Positions 43,587-55,299 of a stretch of DNA of 64,000 nucleotides are shown here, piece after piece. Made by a program: the position numbers and the translations under genes. Source of the DNA: Protopterus annectens (Eukaryota; Chordata; Ceratodontiformes; Protopteridae); the NCBI RefSeq assembly GCF_019279795.1, contig NC_056729.1:1864684107-1864748106 (forward strand), in the 5' to 3' direction. Below the pieces are notes generated by a model that saw only the letters and a program-made list of their open reading frames with translations, was not told the origin of the DNA and made no database searches. Every line of letters starts with the position of its first letter. Position 1 is the first letter of the stretch.

Positions 43587-44604
43587 CTACCACAGGTATT
43601 CCTTTTGAAGGCAGGGAATGAATGTGATTATAGTTTCCAAACTGTGGCTGTGTTGAGTCCATACACTTTTCAGGTACCATTGTAGTTTTCTCATATGCAG
43701 TTTGGCATATGGAATCAGTAGTATGCAGGATGCCATGAACCCTAAGGCCTGCAGGATTTTCCTTGCAGGGACTTGGGTTAAAGTTGCCATCATTTTGAAA
43801 TATACAGTCAGTTGTCTTTGCTTGTCTGGAATGAGATAAGCCATCTGGTCCGTTGTATTTAAGCTGGCAACCAGGAATATTATCTCTTGTGAGGGTAGTA
43901 GTTTTGATTTCTTTTCGTTCACTGTGTACCCTAGGCAACTTAGTAATTTTCTTACAAATGCCAGATGCTTTAAAAAAATGTCCTTGTCTTCTGCCTGTAT
44001 GAGACAATCGTCCAGGTATGGGTATATTTTAATTCCTCTTTGTCTGCAGTATGCAATTACTGGTGCCAGGCATTTTGTGAATACTATGGGTGCAGTAGAT
44101 AAGCCAAAGGGCAGTGCAGAGAATTGATAATGCGCTGTTCCTGCTAAAAATCTGAGGTATCTTCTGCAATTTTATCTGATTGGGACATGCAGGTATGCCT
44201 CTTTGAGGTCCAGCATTACCAGCCAAGACTTCTTGCCCAGCATGGGAAGAAGCGGCTGAAGTGTGAGCGTCTTGAATTTGGGTACCTCCAGGAATGCATT
44301 TAGAATTCATAGATCTAGAATGGGTCTCCAAGCTTTGTCCTTTCTTGGAACCAGAAAAAAGTCTTCAGTAGAATCCTTGTCCTTGCTCTTGTGTGGGTAC
44401 CTTCTGAATGGCTCTCATGGCCAAGAGAGTTGCAATTTGTCTTTGAGCCTCTGCCCTTTGATTCAGTGGCAAATTGGGCATCCCTCTTTTCCTTGGTAAT
44501 GTATGAAAGTGGAATCTGTAACCTTGAGATTCAATTTTTAGAACCCATTTGTCTCTTGTTATGATGTGCCAATTGTTTGAAAAGAGTGCAAGTTTTCCCC
44601 CCAA
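43587..44604 (-). pseudogene. DIRS-B reverse transcriptase
   Basis: Fragments in different frames carry GGKLALFSNNWH, the RT palm with YLDD equivalents (about 44,010-44,030, within IKIYPYLDDCLI), and the thumb NEKKSKLLPSQEIIFL. Stops near 44,375 and 44,300, plus frameshifts, disable it. Confidence 0.82.
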
Positions 44605-44647
44605 AGGGGCTGCCAGGGAGATTGAGCTTGGCAGGCTGAGTGGAAAG

Positions 44648-46409
44648 TCATAAAGATTGTCTTCTAAAAGTTTGAGATCTATCTGATCCTCCTTTGTGGG
44701 TTGTAGCAGGCCATTGTGGGGTCCTGTAAGAGCCTTGTGGCTGACCCCTGCCCCTTGGACACCTGTATTTGCCCCTCTGTGGTCTGTCTGAAGCAGGAAA
44801 GGACCAGTTCTTAGTTGGCCATTTTTTGCTGAAGTGAGGTGGTTGAACTTGTAAAAAATCTTTAACTGCCTGCATAGATTTTGCCTTCTCCTCCACTTTC
44901 TTTAAGACTTCCTCTGCTTTAGCACCAAATAAAACATCCTTCTGTAAAGATGCGTCCAATAGCTTTGCTTTAACAAGTTCAGGTAAGGTTTGCTCTTTTA
45001 ACCAAGCATGTCTACGTATGACAGACCCTGTAAGTGCTGCTCTACAAGAAGCTTCCAATGAATCAAATCCACATTGCAGAGTATGTTTACCCACTACCCA
45101 CTTGTTCTACTGCATGCACTAAATCTTGCAATTCTTTAAAATCAGGTTGTTCTGAATGGATGTGCATTTTCTGTTTTAACTGAGACATCAAGTATTGCTG
45201 GTATATCAGCATGTGAAATTGACAGTTCAGAACCCTCATAGCTAAAGTGGCAGAAGTGTGCACCTTTTTACCCCATCTGCTAGTGCTCTTGAATCTTTTT
45301 CAGAAGGAATAGGATTTTCAGCTATAGAGGCCTTAACCCCCTTGGGACCCTGGGAAATGGTTTCTGGGTCAGCAACAGGGCTTTTATATAAAAATGTATG
45401 TGAGTCAGGGACTCTATAGTATCTGTCTGGTTTGGCTGGTGATTCCGAATAAACATCATCCAGAATGTCCAAAACAGGTGGAATAGCAAGGGGTCTGTGC
45501 TGAGGTAGCAGGAGGAACTCTCGGAGTCTTTTGTTTGAGTCTGAGAAATCTTGACCCTCCCAATGAAAATGCTCCCTCATGGTGTGCAATGTTTCCCCGA
45601 AGGAGTAGTCCTCAGGAGGAGATACTGAGGGTATGGACTCTTCAGCATCACAGTCTTCGTAAGGGGGAGGAAGGGGTAATCCTGATCCTCAGAGGAAGCT
45701 GAGGAAATGGAGGCCTGATCAGAGGAAGCAGCCTCCTCCTCCTGCCTAGGCCTTTTGTCTGGTGGGGGATGGGAACCCCTGATAAGAGTAATTAAGTCTT
45801 CAGCCATTTTAAGCATCTGCTTCTTAGGCATAGGCCCCTGTACTGGGGACTGGTGTGTAGGTTTTTTGACCTTAAAGGGAGTTTTTAACTTGGAATAGGA
45901 TTTAATGGTAAGAGTTGTCGGTCTGAATGCACCTTCAGCGACTGTGGGTCTTGTCTACAATGTCGGATTCCTCCTCAGGATTGTCTTCAGCAGGGCCTGA
46001 AGGTAAAGGCTCCTGAGGCCCAGCAATCTCCATCTGGGAGGCCGACAGGGGCTCCATATCAGCAGTCGTCAGGGGCTGCGTAGGCGCCTCACTTTAGACC
46101 AGAGAACCGGCGACCAGCCTAACCGAGGCCTTGGTGTCCGGTTTAGAATTCGGTTGTCTGTCCTTATCTTTGCGTTTTTTTATGAACTCCGGTCGTTGGA
46201 ATATCCGACGGCATGTTGTAATTAAATTTTCTACCGAAAAAATGTTGGGCGAATTCCGACCGACGTTTTATTGTTCGTTTGTTAAACCTAGCACAAAACC
46301 GACAACCTCTGACGTCGTGATCTGGGCCTAGGCAAGGTATACAAAATGAATGAAAATCCTTATGAGGTATTTGTTTCCCACAAGAAATACAATTAACTTT
46401 TTCTGACAT
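44648..46409 (-). pseudogene. DIRS-B gag-like protein
   Basis: MSEKVNCISCGKQIPHKDF start with Cys/His cluster (46,164-46,409), then PKKQMLKMAEDLITLIRGS (45,577-45,831), REHFHWEGQDFSDSNKRLREF (45,242-45,589) and SCRAALTGSVIRRHAWLKEQ (44,648-45,094). At least four frameshifts separate the pieces, and a short duplication around ACCCACT (about 45,090) is one of them. Confidence 0.85.
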
Positions 46410-46577
46410 TGGTCTGAGACAAGAAAAGATTCCCCAATGGGGTACTTAGCTTTAGAAGACTTTGGTCTGAATTTCGATTGAATATATCAGGAGTCAGCAG
46501 ACCGGCACTAGTGAACTGCTTCTGCTTCGGGCACCACGCGGCAAGAAAGACTGAAGAAAATGGCGTTGGTTGTCTCC

Positions 46578-46603
46578 TTTATACCCCTGGCACTCTGACG
46601 TCA
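46578..46603 (-). promoter_or_regulatory. DIRS-B CRE-like box and TATA box
   Basis: TGACGTCA at 46,596-46,603 and GGGGTATAAAGG (46,576-46,587) repeat the DIRS-A promoter order and spacing. Confidence 0.7.
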
Positions 46604-46723
46604 GGATAGAAGCGACAACAACCGATGCCGGACCAAGACTTTGGTATACCGGCCGACTACGGAACCGCCTGACGGCAGGATAACCCCAGTGTGATAACTG
46701 CAGAAGTGTAACACGATGAACAT

Positions 46724-48282
46724 CCTTGCAGTATGTTGTTTTGTTGTTGGCCAGTGGGCTTATTTGAACTTTTCTGCACGGTTATAAATTATATCTGTGA
46801 AGGGCTGCTCATTGTACAGCCACGTTTAAGCATGCATGTTACAGACTCAGGCACTTACAACTTTAACTTACTCTGTACAACCTGCTCCATAATTTCCTAG
46901 TGTGCTTAATCATCAGTAGCTCCATGAAAGCCTGCGGTTTGCGCTAAGATTCCATGTTTGTGTGCAGACTTGAATTGTCTGCTGTAAACGGAGACCACTC
47001 CAGCAAATCAACCTGGCCTCACTGGTGTCACTCAACATCAAAACTTATGGATTTACACTTTGCTACTGTCTCTGCAGCCAGCTCAGCTGAAATGGCCATC
47101 CTGAGACAGTGTAGCAAATGTCTCTTGTTTACTGCCACGCACCTACTAGTTAAAACTGAGTGTGTGAGACATGTAGTTTTGTAATGTTAATGGAGGCAAA
47201 ACTCATGTGAAGCCATGGCATATAATAAGTGGGTTATCAGTAACCCACAACACCACACTAAATCTATCCACACACATCTGACCAGTCACATAGACCCACA
47301 TACTGAGTCTCTTAAAAGTAACTTACCTAAACCACAAAGGTCTCCAAACCTAAGAAACTATCCTTAGCAAACTGTCAGACGCAGAACAATCAGCATCCAC
47401 AGTGAAGCATGCATCCACTTAAAAAGCCTGTAAGATTAGCCTCCACAAAATCCAACATCCTTCTCACAGGGGGACTCCATAGTGAGACACAGTGATGTAC
47501 TACTCAGCAGGCTGCAAGGAGACTGTTACTTATCCTTACCAGGTGCCAGGATTTGTAGCATCAGACATGCAAACAAGACAGAGTCATAGTACATAAGGGT
47601 GTGAATGACTTGAGACATACCTCCTTGGACTGTATGAAGATACACCTGTAGTTCTTGGAACAAGCATCCCAGGTGGGTATGAACATAGCATAAGCAGCAT
47701 TTTACCATCTCAAAGAATAATATAGCAATGTAACAAAAGATTGACTTCAAACTGCTTAGCTTCTGGTCTCATTCATTGGGAGGGCTAATGTGTATATCAG
47801 TCTGGGAGGAGATGGCAAACAGTCCTGAGTGCTTTGCCAAGGATGGCCTGCACCTATCTACCCACCCCAAGCTTTCATATAGTAGCTAAAACCTTGTGCA
47901 CCCCATAGTGCCTTTTTAGATTGTTCAGTCTTCAAAAGCTTCCAACGTAAAACAAACCAGACAATGTCGAGCAACAATGCCTTTAGGTTAGCTACCTTAA
48001 CAAAATCTGAACTTCCTACAAGCACTTTTTCTATTCTGGAAACATAGATATTTCCATTGTCATAAAGATCTGGTTCAGGACCATTTAGAGCAAGCAATCA
48101 ATCAGTGCAGAGTTTCAAGGCCTACCCTATGTTCAGACCCACTCATTAAATGAAGGCACTAAATGCAGCAGGGTCTCCATATCTGTAAAGGGGAGGAACT
48201 TCATCTCCAGACTTCCTCCATGTCAGTATCTTGTTAAACTCTTCCACCCCAACTTACCATTAACAGAATCCTTTATCATATT
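46724..48282 (+). pseudogene. CR1-e, 5' part (5' UTR, ORF1, start of ORF2), plus strand
   Basis: An old, heavily mutated CR1-like copy. ORF1 N-terminal text AEMAILRQCSKCLLF...LLVKTECVRHVV (47,085-47,184) matches the zinc-motif region of CR1-a and CR1-c. Near 47,831-47,860, CFAKDGLHLST matches the Asp-His SGNH block. An endonuclease start with LYDNGNI-type decay follows at 47,960-48,240. It is then interrupted by a reversed LINE-L copy and resumes at about 49,106. Confidence 0.7.
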
Positions 48283-49105
48283 TTATTTATTTATTTTACA
48301 TTTGTTAACCGGGCTAGTCTGGCTGGATACATGTCCATTTTCAGCAGAGGCCCGAGGAGAAAAGCTCCACTATCAAAAAACTAAAATACACTACAGTTTA
48401 TAAGGTTACCAGTAATACTAACTATACAAAATAAAACTAAACTAATAAAGTATTATACGGCTACATACAAGTACAAATACGTTTTTGATGTAAAACCTGA
48501 GTAGATTACAATTTAAAATCATTTGGACACTGAGGAGAACAGTTTCAGTATCAACATAAATATTTAAAGTAGAAAAATGTCCATAGTAGTTAGTCATGAA
48601 CAATAAGTAGGTATTAGTTGTAAGTAAAAAGTGGTTAAAAGTACCATGTGAACCTGCAGGTTAGAGGTGAAAAGGATTTTAAGAGGCTGAAGAAAGTATA
48701 AAGGCAAGAACGACGTAAAGAGAAAGGAAAAATAATGTAAGGCTACTATTGGGTACAGGAGGTCTGGACTTAGTGAGGTCAGGAACTAGCAGAAGGAAAG
48801 GGAGAGGGGGAAATAAAAGTTAGAGAGGAGTTGTAAGAGGTAAAACAGGATTATAGGAAGTCAGCTAAAGAGTAGCAGGAGACAGACAATAAAGAGGTGA
48901 GGGGAGTCAAGCAGAACTAAGAACAGGAGAACAGAAATAAATAGAGGGACCGTGGAAGTCAGTTTAAGTTAGAACAGAAGAGCAAAAGTGCACATGAGCA
49001 GACTAAGGAGAAATAGTAAGTTTGCTGGGGTCAGTCAGGATTGGAGCAAGGGCATAGCCAGTGGGTTTTTAGGTGCGTTTTCATCTGTTTTTTGAAAAGC
49101 TGATA
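48275..49105 (-). mobile_element. LINE-L copy 2, 5'-truncated 3' end
   Basis: On the minus strand it starts inside the C-terminus (MKTHLKTHWLCPCSNPD, 49,030-49,100), has a long 3' UTR and ends with CTCGGGCCTC-GCTGAAAATGGACATGTATCC, GCCCGGTTAACAAATG and an A-rich tail near 48,283. It is collinear with LINE-L copy 1 but has a longer, purine-rich 3' UTR. It interrupts CR1-e. Confidence 0.82.
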
Positions 49106-50363
49106 TTATTGTCAACTATAGGACCAATTGACTTTGGTCTCTTACCTAACTAGCAAGGAGTTCCTTAAACGCCATCCGTCTAGGGGAATTCAACTACCCC
49201 TCCATTAAAGGGGAGACTTGGAAATCCTCAAACATGTATGCTTAAGAGATTTCTGGACTTTAGTAGCACAAATTCTGTGGATCATTTAGTTTGCACTTCA
49301 GCAGAAATTTATAAAATCAGGGACTTGGTCCTCACCAGTATGGGATAGCTCTGCTCTCTACCAGTTGTAAATACCTTCATGGTCAGATCTGACAACCAGT
49401 CAATCATAATCGTAGTAAGACGGAAGACAGAAATGTCCTGCAATACTTCAGTATTCAGAGATTATACTAAGGCTGGGCTACTAAAACTAAGTAATGACCT
49501 GGCTAAATTCAACATCCTGTTTCAGTCTACTACCCAAACTGTTTATGCAGAATCCTTTGCCGGCAAATTCCATGCACATGTAAATAGATGCATCTGTCTG
49601 CCTCTGGGGTAAATCCAGTGCATGCCAAAAATAAAAATAAACACTTGTGGTTAAACCAAAATATGAACAGGATTTATAATAAAAGCAAAAACTAATTGCA
49701 TGTAAAAATATAACACTAAAGATGCAAAACAAGCTTGGGCTAAATTTTAACAGGGAACTATGGACCATTAAATTAAACAAAGCCAAGTGTTAGACAAAAA
49801 TAGCCACCCAAGCAAAAGACAACCACAAAGCTTTCTGTAACAGTGTTAGAGACCTCAGAAATTATACCAGTACAGTGCAGAACTAATAACTGACATTGCT
49901 TACTCAGACCCTGAAGACATAGCCAATCCACTACTGGATAAATTTGTCTCTATCTTCATGCCCTTTCTCCTTCTCTGTTCTTAAATCACATATCTACAGC
50001 TACAACCCCCCCCTCAAAAAAAAAAAAAATATCTCCTTTGAACAAGTCCACTATCCAAGGCAGAGAATGCTACTTCTATAGGGAAAGATAACACACTTGG
50101 CTACTTATTGACCAATGTAAAACAGGACCTGTCAGATCTCCTCAAGAAGATGCTCAGTACTGGCCCCCAAACAGGCTGCGCTCGAGGCAGCTGTCATCTC
50201 CTTGCACAAAAGACTAGCATCTGTGGACAAGGGAAGTTATAGACCCATAAGTTTCACTGGCCACATCTGTAAGGCTATGGAAAGGATCACTATGGAACTT
50301 TATAAAATAAGAGTATGGGTAACATACAAACTCTCAAGCCAAACCAGTTTTGATTTGTCATAG
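49106..50363 (+). pseudogene. CR1-e, middle part (endonuclease to RT)
   Basis: Continuation of the plus-strand copy: GEFNYPSIKGETW, DLVLTSMG and MVRSDNQSIII (49,180-49,420) correspond to GDFNYPNIDWE, DLIITNMG and LVRSDHKLI. Near 50,230-50,350 SYRPISFTGHICKAMERITMEL and the PTQFGFV region begin, then CR1-c interrupts. Many stops are present. Confidence 0.78.
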
Positions 50364-50475
50364 GTTCATAGGTTCATACTAGGCTGTCTGCCCTAGGGCA
50401 TTTATAAGCCTAGCCAGAATGTGTTTGGCTTTCGCAACCCATTTTAAATTTATTTTGCTATGCCCTTTTTCGAGG

Positions 50476-53412
50476 TTAGCATACTGTGCCTCTGTCTAAC
50501 AGTGACACAGAAGTGATACCCGGGGTAAACCTACGATCTCCCATCCACTCATCAAGATTCCTCTTGAAGAGAGTCAATGAGGGACTCTGCCTAACCTGGA
50601 CTGGGATTTTATTCCAGAGTGAAGGGAGCTTCTGGGTTATGAATCTGTCCCTCCAGCATGTCCTATTTATTTCAGTGCTGAGGTTCAAGTCTCTCAGTAG
50701 AGCGATGGGATTTGGATTTTCTGAGGTGCAGCATGTCCATTAATTCCGGGTTGGACATGGCTTTATACGTCAGGCACAGATCGCCTCTGAACAGGCGGTA
50801 TGCCACTGAGTAGAGCTGGAGTTTCTTTACGGCAGCATATGGCATCTGTTTGAGCCCTTTGATCCTCTTGGTGAGGTACTTTTGGGGTCTTTCCAGTTGC
50901 TGCAGGTGTCTGGTAAGGTACATCCCAAAAAAGATGTGAATCCCTTCATGATTAGGTGGGCTATATAAAATGTTTTTCTAACCACTTTGGCCACGTGGTT
51001 GTCAAATGAGAGGATTGCTATCAACTTGGGTCCCCAGGTCCCTAATTACTTCTTCTGTACTTAATGGATTACCACCTATGTGGTAATTTGTGGGCACTTT
51101 GTTTTTGCCAAAGGGGATGACTATACACTTTTTGGCATTTAGCTTGAGGCCATGGCTCTGGCACCAGTTGTCTGTTTCTATGAGGCCCTTTTGGAGGATG
51201 CTTGTGTTGGCTGGAGAGTCGATTATGGTGCCCAGTTTGCAGTCATCTGCGAACTTGGTCAGCCACAGTCCTTCCGTGTTGGCCTGTACCTCCGAGAAAT
51301 ATATACCGAACAAGAGAGGTCCCAGGACTGAGCCTTGTGGGACACCACTTGTAACTGGTTTGGAGTCCGACATGACTCCAGCAATTCTAACCATGTGGGT
51401 TCTGTCCTTGAGCCAGTTTGCAATCCATCTAGTGACATAGGGGTTTATATATAAGCTGGTGAGCTTATCTATAATGCCCGAGTGGAGTATTGTATCGAAG
51501 GCTTTAGCGAGGTCCAGGTAGGCTGTGTGGACCACCTTCCCCTCGTCAATCGCCTTGATGACTGTTTCAAAGAAGGCATAAAATAGATACCATCAACCAC
51601 AGGGTTAGCGAAATCCAACAATGAGGCACAGACCAGAAGTAAAATCTATGTGTCTTATTGGATTAAACTGCATTTAATTTTACTTCTGGTCTGTGCCTCA
51701 TTGTTGGATTTCGCTAACCCTGTGGTTGATGGTATCTATTTTATGCCTTATTCGTGTGTGCCTGTCTTGGAGCTGTCTACATTTTTTGCTGACTGTTTCA
51801 AAGAAATCAACCAGGTTTAAAAGGCAGGATCTGCCCTTAACAAAGCCGAACTGGGTAGGATACAGTGTCTGTAGGTCCCCAATATCTTTATTTATGAGGT
51901 CCATGATGATCCTTTCCATAGCTTTGCAAACTAAGCTAGTCAGGCTTATGGGGTGACAGTTTCCAGGATCCGTTGAGGCACCACCTTTATGGAGAGGGAC
52001 CACTGTTGCTGTACGCCACTCTTTGGGCACATATCCTGTAGTAAGGCTGAGATTGAACAGTAGTTTTATGTTTGGGTTTAGCTCTTCTTGGAGTTCATGT
52101 AGGACGCAGCCCGGGACACCGTCTGGTCCCATTGATGCTGTGTTTTTTGCTTTGGAGAGGGCTCTACCTGAGCATATGAGATGTCAGGGGCAGCACTCTG
52201 CTGGGATAGATATTTGCCCTTTGGTGGGGAGGGGAGTTTGCTGAACCTGTCAGCTAGGATGTTGGCAATGTCTGTGGGTTCAGTGTATTTTTTGTCATTT
52301 TGGACTAATTCTGAGTATATCTGGGAATTACCACACAGGTTCCTAACATAACTAAAGAAAGCCTTGTGATTATCCTTAGTGTCTTGTGCAATTTTTCTCT
52401 CGAAGCTGGCCTTAGACAATTTTATGAGTGCCCGTAGTTTTTTGCTAATACTGATCAGTGATGCCTTCCCTTTTTGGGGTTTTGCTCTATCATTTAGTAG
52501 CTTCCTCCTTCTATTGTATAGTTTTTTATGGCTGGGGTCCACCAGACAGGACGTTTGCCTTTGGAGGATTGGGTCTTGGTTTTATTCGGGATTGCATGAT
52601 CCATGCATTCCTGAAGGTGTTCATAGAATGCGTTTATAAAGGATTCTGTGGTCTGGGCTGTATTTTCCACAGGCCCGGGGGCTTTGAAGGATTCCACCTC
52701 GGTTTTGAGGAGTGTGAAATTTGCGTTGGAGAAGTTTTTCACTGTGGTTTTCTGGGCAGGGGGTGGGGTCGGGATGTGAATATCCAGTGAAATTAGTTTA
52801 TGGTCTGATCTTACCAGTGAGGGATACACTTCTGGTCTGGAGCATAGAGTCCCCATGTTGGTGATGATCAGGTCCAGTATGTTTTCCCTTCTTGTGGGAG
52901 TGGTGACAAGTTGTTCCATAGCATTTGAGTTTATAAATTCTAGGAACCTTTGGGCTAGGGTGTTGGAGCTAGAGTAATGCTCCCAGTCTTTGTTTGGGTA
53001 GTTGAAGTCGCCCAATATAATGGTGTTTGGAGAGACCTTCATATTTTCCAGTGTTCTCAGGAAGGCCGAGTGGAGTTCCTGGGTTTGGGACGGTGGTCTG
53101 TAGCAGGCTATAAACTGGAAGGCAGTTTTACCCACTGTTAGTTGCACATGGATCGTCTCTGATGCTTCGTGCTTTGCCACCAACCTGGAGGTGTGGGTAT
53201 CTGATGAGTATCGATACTCCCCCTCCTTTTGTGGTTCGGTCCAAGTTTTGGGGCCGAAAAGCATGGTATGAGGTATAACCTGGTAGTGCTGGGCTGCTCT
53301 CGGGAGCCCTGAACCAGGTTTCTGTTACCGTAGAGATATTGATGTTCTCCATGCTAAGGAGAGTTTCGAGTGCGTGCATCTTGAGGTTTAAACTTCTGGC
53401 GTTGAGTAGCAT
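50476..53412 (-). pseudogene. CR1-c ORF2 (endonuclease-reverse transcriptase)
   Basis: Endonuclease: LLNARSLNLKMHALETLL, VTETWFRAPE, ILGDFNYPNKDWE, PTRRENILDLIITNMG and SLVRSDHKLISL. RT: DPTQFGFVKGRSCLLNL (written as YPTQ here), AYLDLAKAFDTILHSG, GVPQGSVLGPLLFG and catalytic KFADDCKLG. The C-terminus has RDRFITQKLPSLWNKI and ends SVSLLDRGTVC. Breaks occur near 53,200, 52,500, 52,180, at fold-back 3, near 51,000 and at a deletion near 50,935 that removes SREVI...NAPFG. Confidence 0.88.
51560..51805. mobile_element. Fold-back element 3 with 15-bp target duplication, inside CR1-c
   Basis: GACTGTTTCAAAGAA at 51,560-51,574 and 51,791-51,805 bounds a 216-bp insert: a 71-bp arm (51,575-51,645), a 31-bp spacer, the complementary arm (51,677-51,747) and a 43-bp non-palindromic tail (51,748-51,790). 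The tail text ATTCGTGTGTGCC resembles ATTCGTGGTGGTGC in the tail of fold-back 1 (minus strand). Removing insert and one repeat restores the RT text DFFETV. Confidence 0.8.
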
Positions 53413-53860
53413 TACTCTTAGTTTCTTATCCCTTGTGATACCTATGGAGGTGGGTTTGTCTTTTGAGCCTTGCCTAAAAAAGGCACTATAGGGGTAGCAA
53501 GAGCCTTTGCCAATATCCGAAAGCCCAGGGGTGACAGGTGCAAGCTGTCCCTAGCGAAGCATCGTGGCTTGTCGAGCATATCATCCCAAGCTGACAGGCA
53601 TTGGATCCCCTTTGAATGACACCATTACTTAAGCCAATTGTTGAAATTGATCATCTTGTCTTCATATTGTGGCATCATTCTTGGTGAGGGTAAGATGCTA
53701 CTCAAGGTCAGGGTCATACCGGCCTGGGCTACATGCTCAGAGAACTCCTCTATGTCTCTTTTCATGTAGTCCAGGGAGGTACGTCTCAGGTCATTCACAC
53801 CAGCATGGACAATGACTGAGTTATATTTGTACTTGCCTTGGAGTGACCTGAGTGCTTGTG

Positions 53861-54430
53861 TTATGTGGCGGATGTTATGTGGCGGATCCTAGCGCCCGAC
53901 AGGCTGCTCACCGTGACCCTCTCTTTGTTCAGCCTGGTGAGCAGGACGTCAGTGTGCCTGACGATAGAGTCACCTATTACAAGTGTATCAGGTGTGTTGT
54001 TTAGTCTTAAGGGCTGTGACTGTTCAGCAGACTGGCTTTGTGAGATATTTGTTGCACGTGTTTTGTTTTGGGGTAGCGGTTGCTTGGGTGTCTGCTTTGG
54101 AGGTCTCTGCTGCTTAGGCAAATCTTTATTTAGTGCCTCCGAGTATGTTTTTGTGTGATTATGTGTTTGGTTTGCTGTCTTGGTAGGTCTATGTGAGACT
54201 GGAATTGTAGTGAGTGTGGTTTCCTTCTCCTCCTGACTGGTTATGCCAGTACTGAGTTGAGAGAGCTTAGCCTCCAGTTTGGCTATATGGCTGCATCTCT
54301 CACATGTGTTGGAATTTGTTGGGAGGAGGAGAGGGTTGTCTGTGTACATGAAGCAGTTGTAACATTGCCTCAAGATTCCCAGATTCACCAGCTGAACCGG
54401 AGAGGAGATTGACAACTGACCTTTGGACAT
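53861..54430 (-). pseudogene. CR1-c ORF1 (zinc motif and SGNH esterase)
   Basis: MSKGQLSISSPVQLVNL start, the CYNC/CERC pairs, a short coiled-coil (HIAKLEAKLSQL) and VIGDSIVRHTDV. A 14-base tandem duplication (TTATGTGGCGGATG-like, about 53,858-53,886) breaks the frame after GARIRHIT. Downstream, NDLRRTSLDYMKRDI and FARDG-type SGNH blocks persist in another frame (53,560-53,840). The catalytic GDS is intact. Confidence 0.85.
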
Positions 54431-54743
54431 GCTAGAATAATATTGGGAATTCCTTAATAATTGAAAACAAGGGCCAGTGGAGAGTGAGGGTGTAGTGCTT
54501 TTAATTTTAGTGCTGACTTATATAATTGCTTTAGTGAGCAAGTGCCAGGTAACTTAAGTGCAATGTGTTACAGGTAACTTAAATGCAAAAATGACAAACA
54601 GCAACTTTCTTTCAAGTGAAACAAGGAAATAAGTACAGTAAGCAATGCAGATATCACTAGTGATCCACAGAAGCTGAGAAGCCGCCAGATTAGGTGGAAT
54701 TAGCTCCAGGGAAATAACAAGCAAACAAACAACAAGCATATAA

Positions 54744-55299
54744 ACAAAGCTAGATTCAGCAGGCCTGGATCTAGTCTATGCTACAGCAAACAAGGTGTAC
54801 CAATTTCAGTAAGATACAGTTCAAATATTCAGGCACTACAAACCTTTAACCAGAAATTCCCAGCTCAAAAGGGCAGAGTCCAGCCTCTTCTCCCACAAGA
54901 GTGCAGACAGCGAACCTTCTTAATGTAAAATAACTGGCCTGAAGCCCAAGTGCTTAAACCAGAACAAAAAATACACTTTAAGAATAACAGACACTGGGCT
55001 CTCAATCAGCAGTTCCCAACTTAGAAGGATGAAAGCTACCAGTCCTGCCACCACAGTGCATGCCACAAACTTTTCTAATGTAAAACAACTGGTCTGAAGC
55101 CCAAGTGCTTAATCCAAAAGACTTAGAATGATAGCTACACTTTAATCAAATTACTACCAAGCAGTAATAAATACAATTGAATACTTTAGAGAATGCCTGG
55201 ATTAGTGCTCAAGTTACACAAACAAAGCTAGATCCAGCAGGCCTGAATCCAGTCTATGCCACTGCAAACAAGGCGCACCAACTTCAGTAAGTAGTTCAG
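54744..55299 (-). repeat. CR1-c 5' UTR tandem units (~478 bp and ~155 bp sub-units)
   Basis: ACAAAGCTAGAT-CAGCAGGCCTG at 54,744 recurs at 55,222 (478 bp). Inside, TTCCCA-CT-A-AAGG ... CTTCTTAATGTAAAAT-ACTGG ... CTGAAGCCCAAGTGCTTAA recurs after about 155 bp. The units are clearly related to the ~481-bp units of CR1-d (CTGGATCTAGTCTATGCTA is shared) and unrelated to the 646-bp monomers of CR1-a. Confidence 0.75.

Larger units (their letters stand above)
41553..46723 (-). mobile_element. DIRS-B, complete coding set but no left ITR
   Basis: The right tip GATGAACAT ends at 46,723. The internal complementary region lies at about 41,575-41,672, followed outward only by GGTTACC-type sequence and a GGA-rich stretch. 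The left ITR present in DIRS-A is absent, and DIRS-D begins 20 bases away. All coding domains are present but broken by many frameshifts. Confidence 0.88.
50364..55299 (-). mobile_element. CR1-c, near-full-length CR1-like LINE nested in CR1-e
   Basis: It reads 5' to 3' from 55,299 to 50,364. The 5' UTR has ~478-bp tandem units, followed by ORF1, ORF2 and a 3' end with the octamer tail. ATAG occurs on both sides (50,360-50,363; 55,300-55,303). The host frame approaches FGFV on one side and RSCLLNL-like text on the other. ORF2 contains fold-back 3 (51,575-51,790) and a deletion near 50,935. Confidence 0.87.

Noticed and set aside
51575..51790. Hammerhead motif in fold-back 3
   Set aside because: A GCGAAATCC segment exists but no CTGATGA core is present on either strand.
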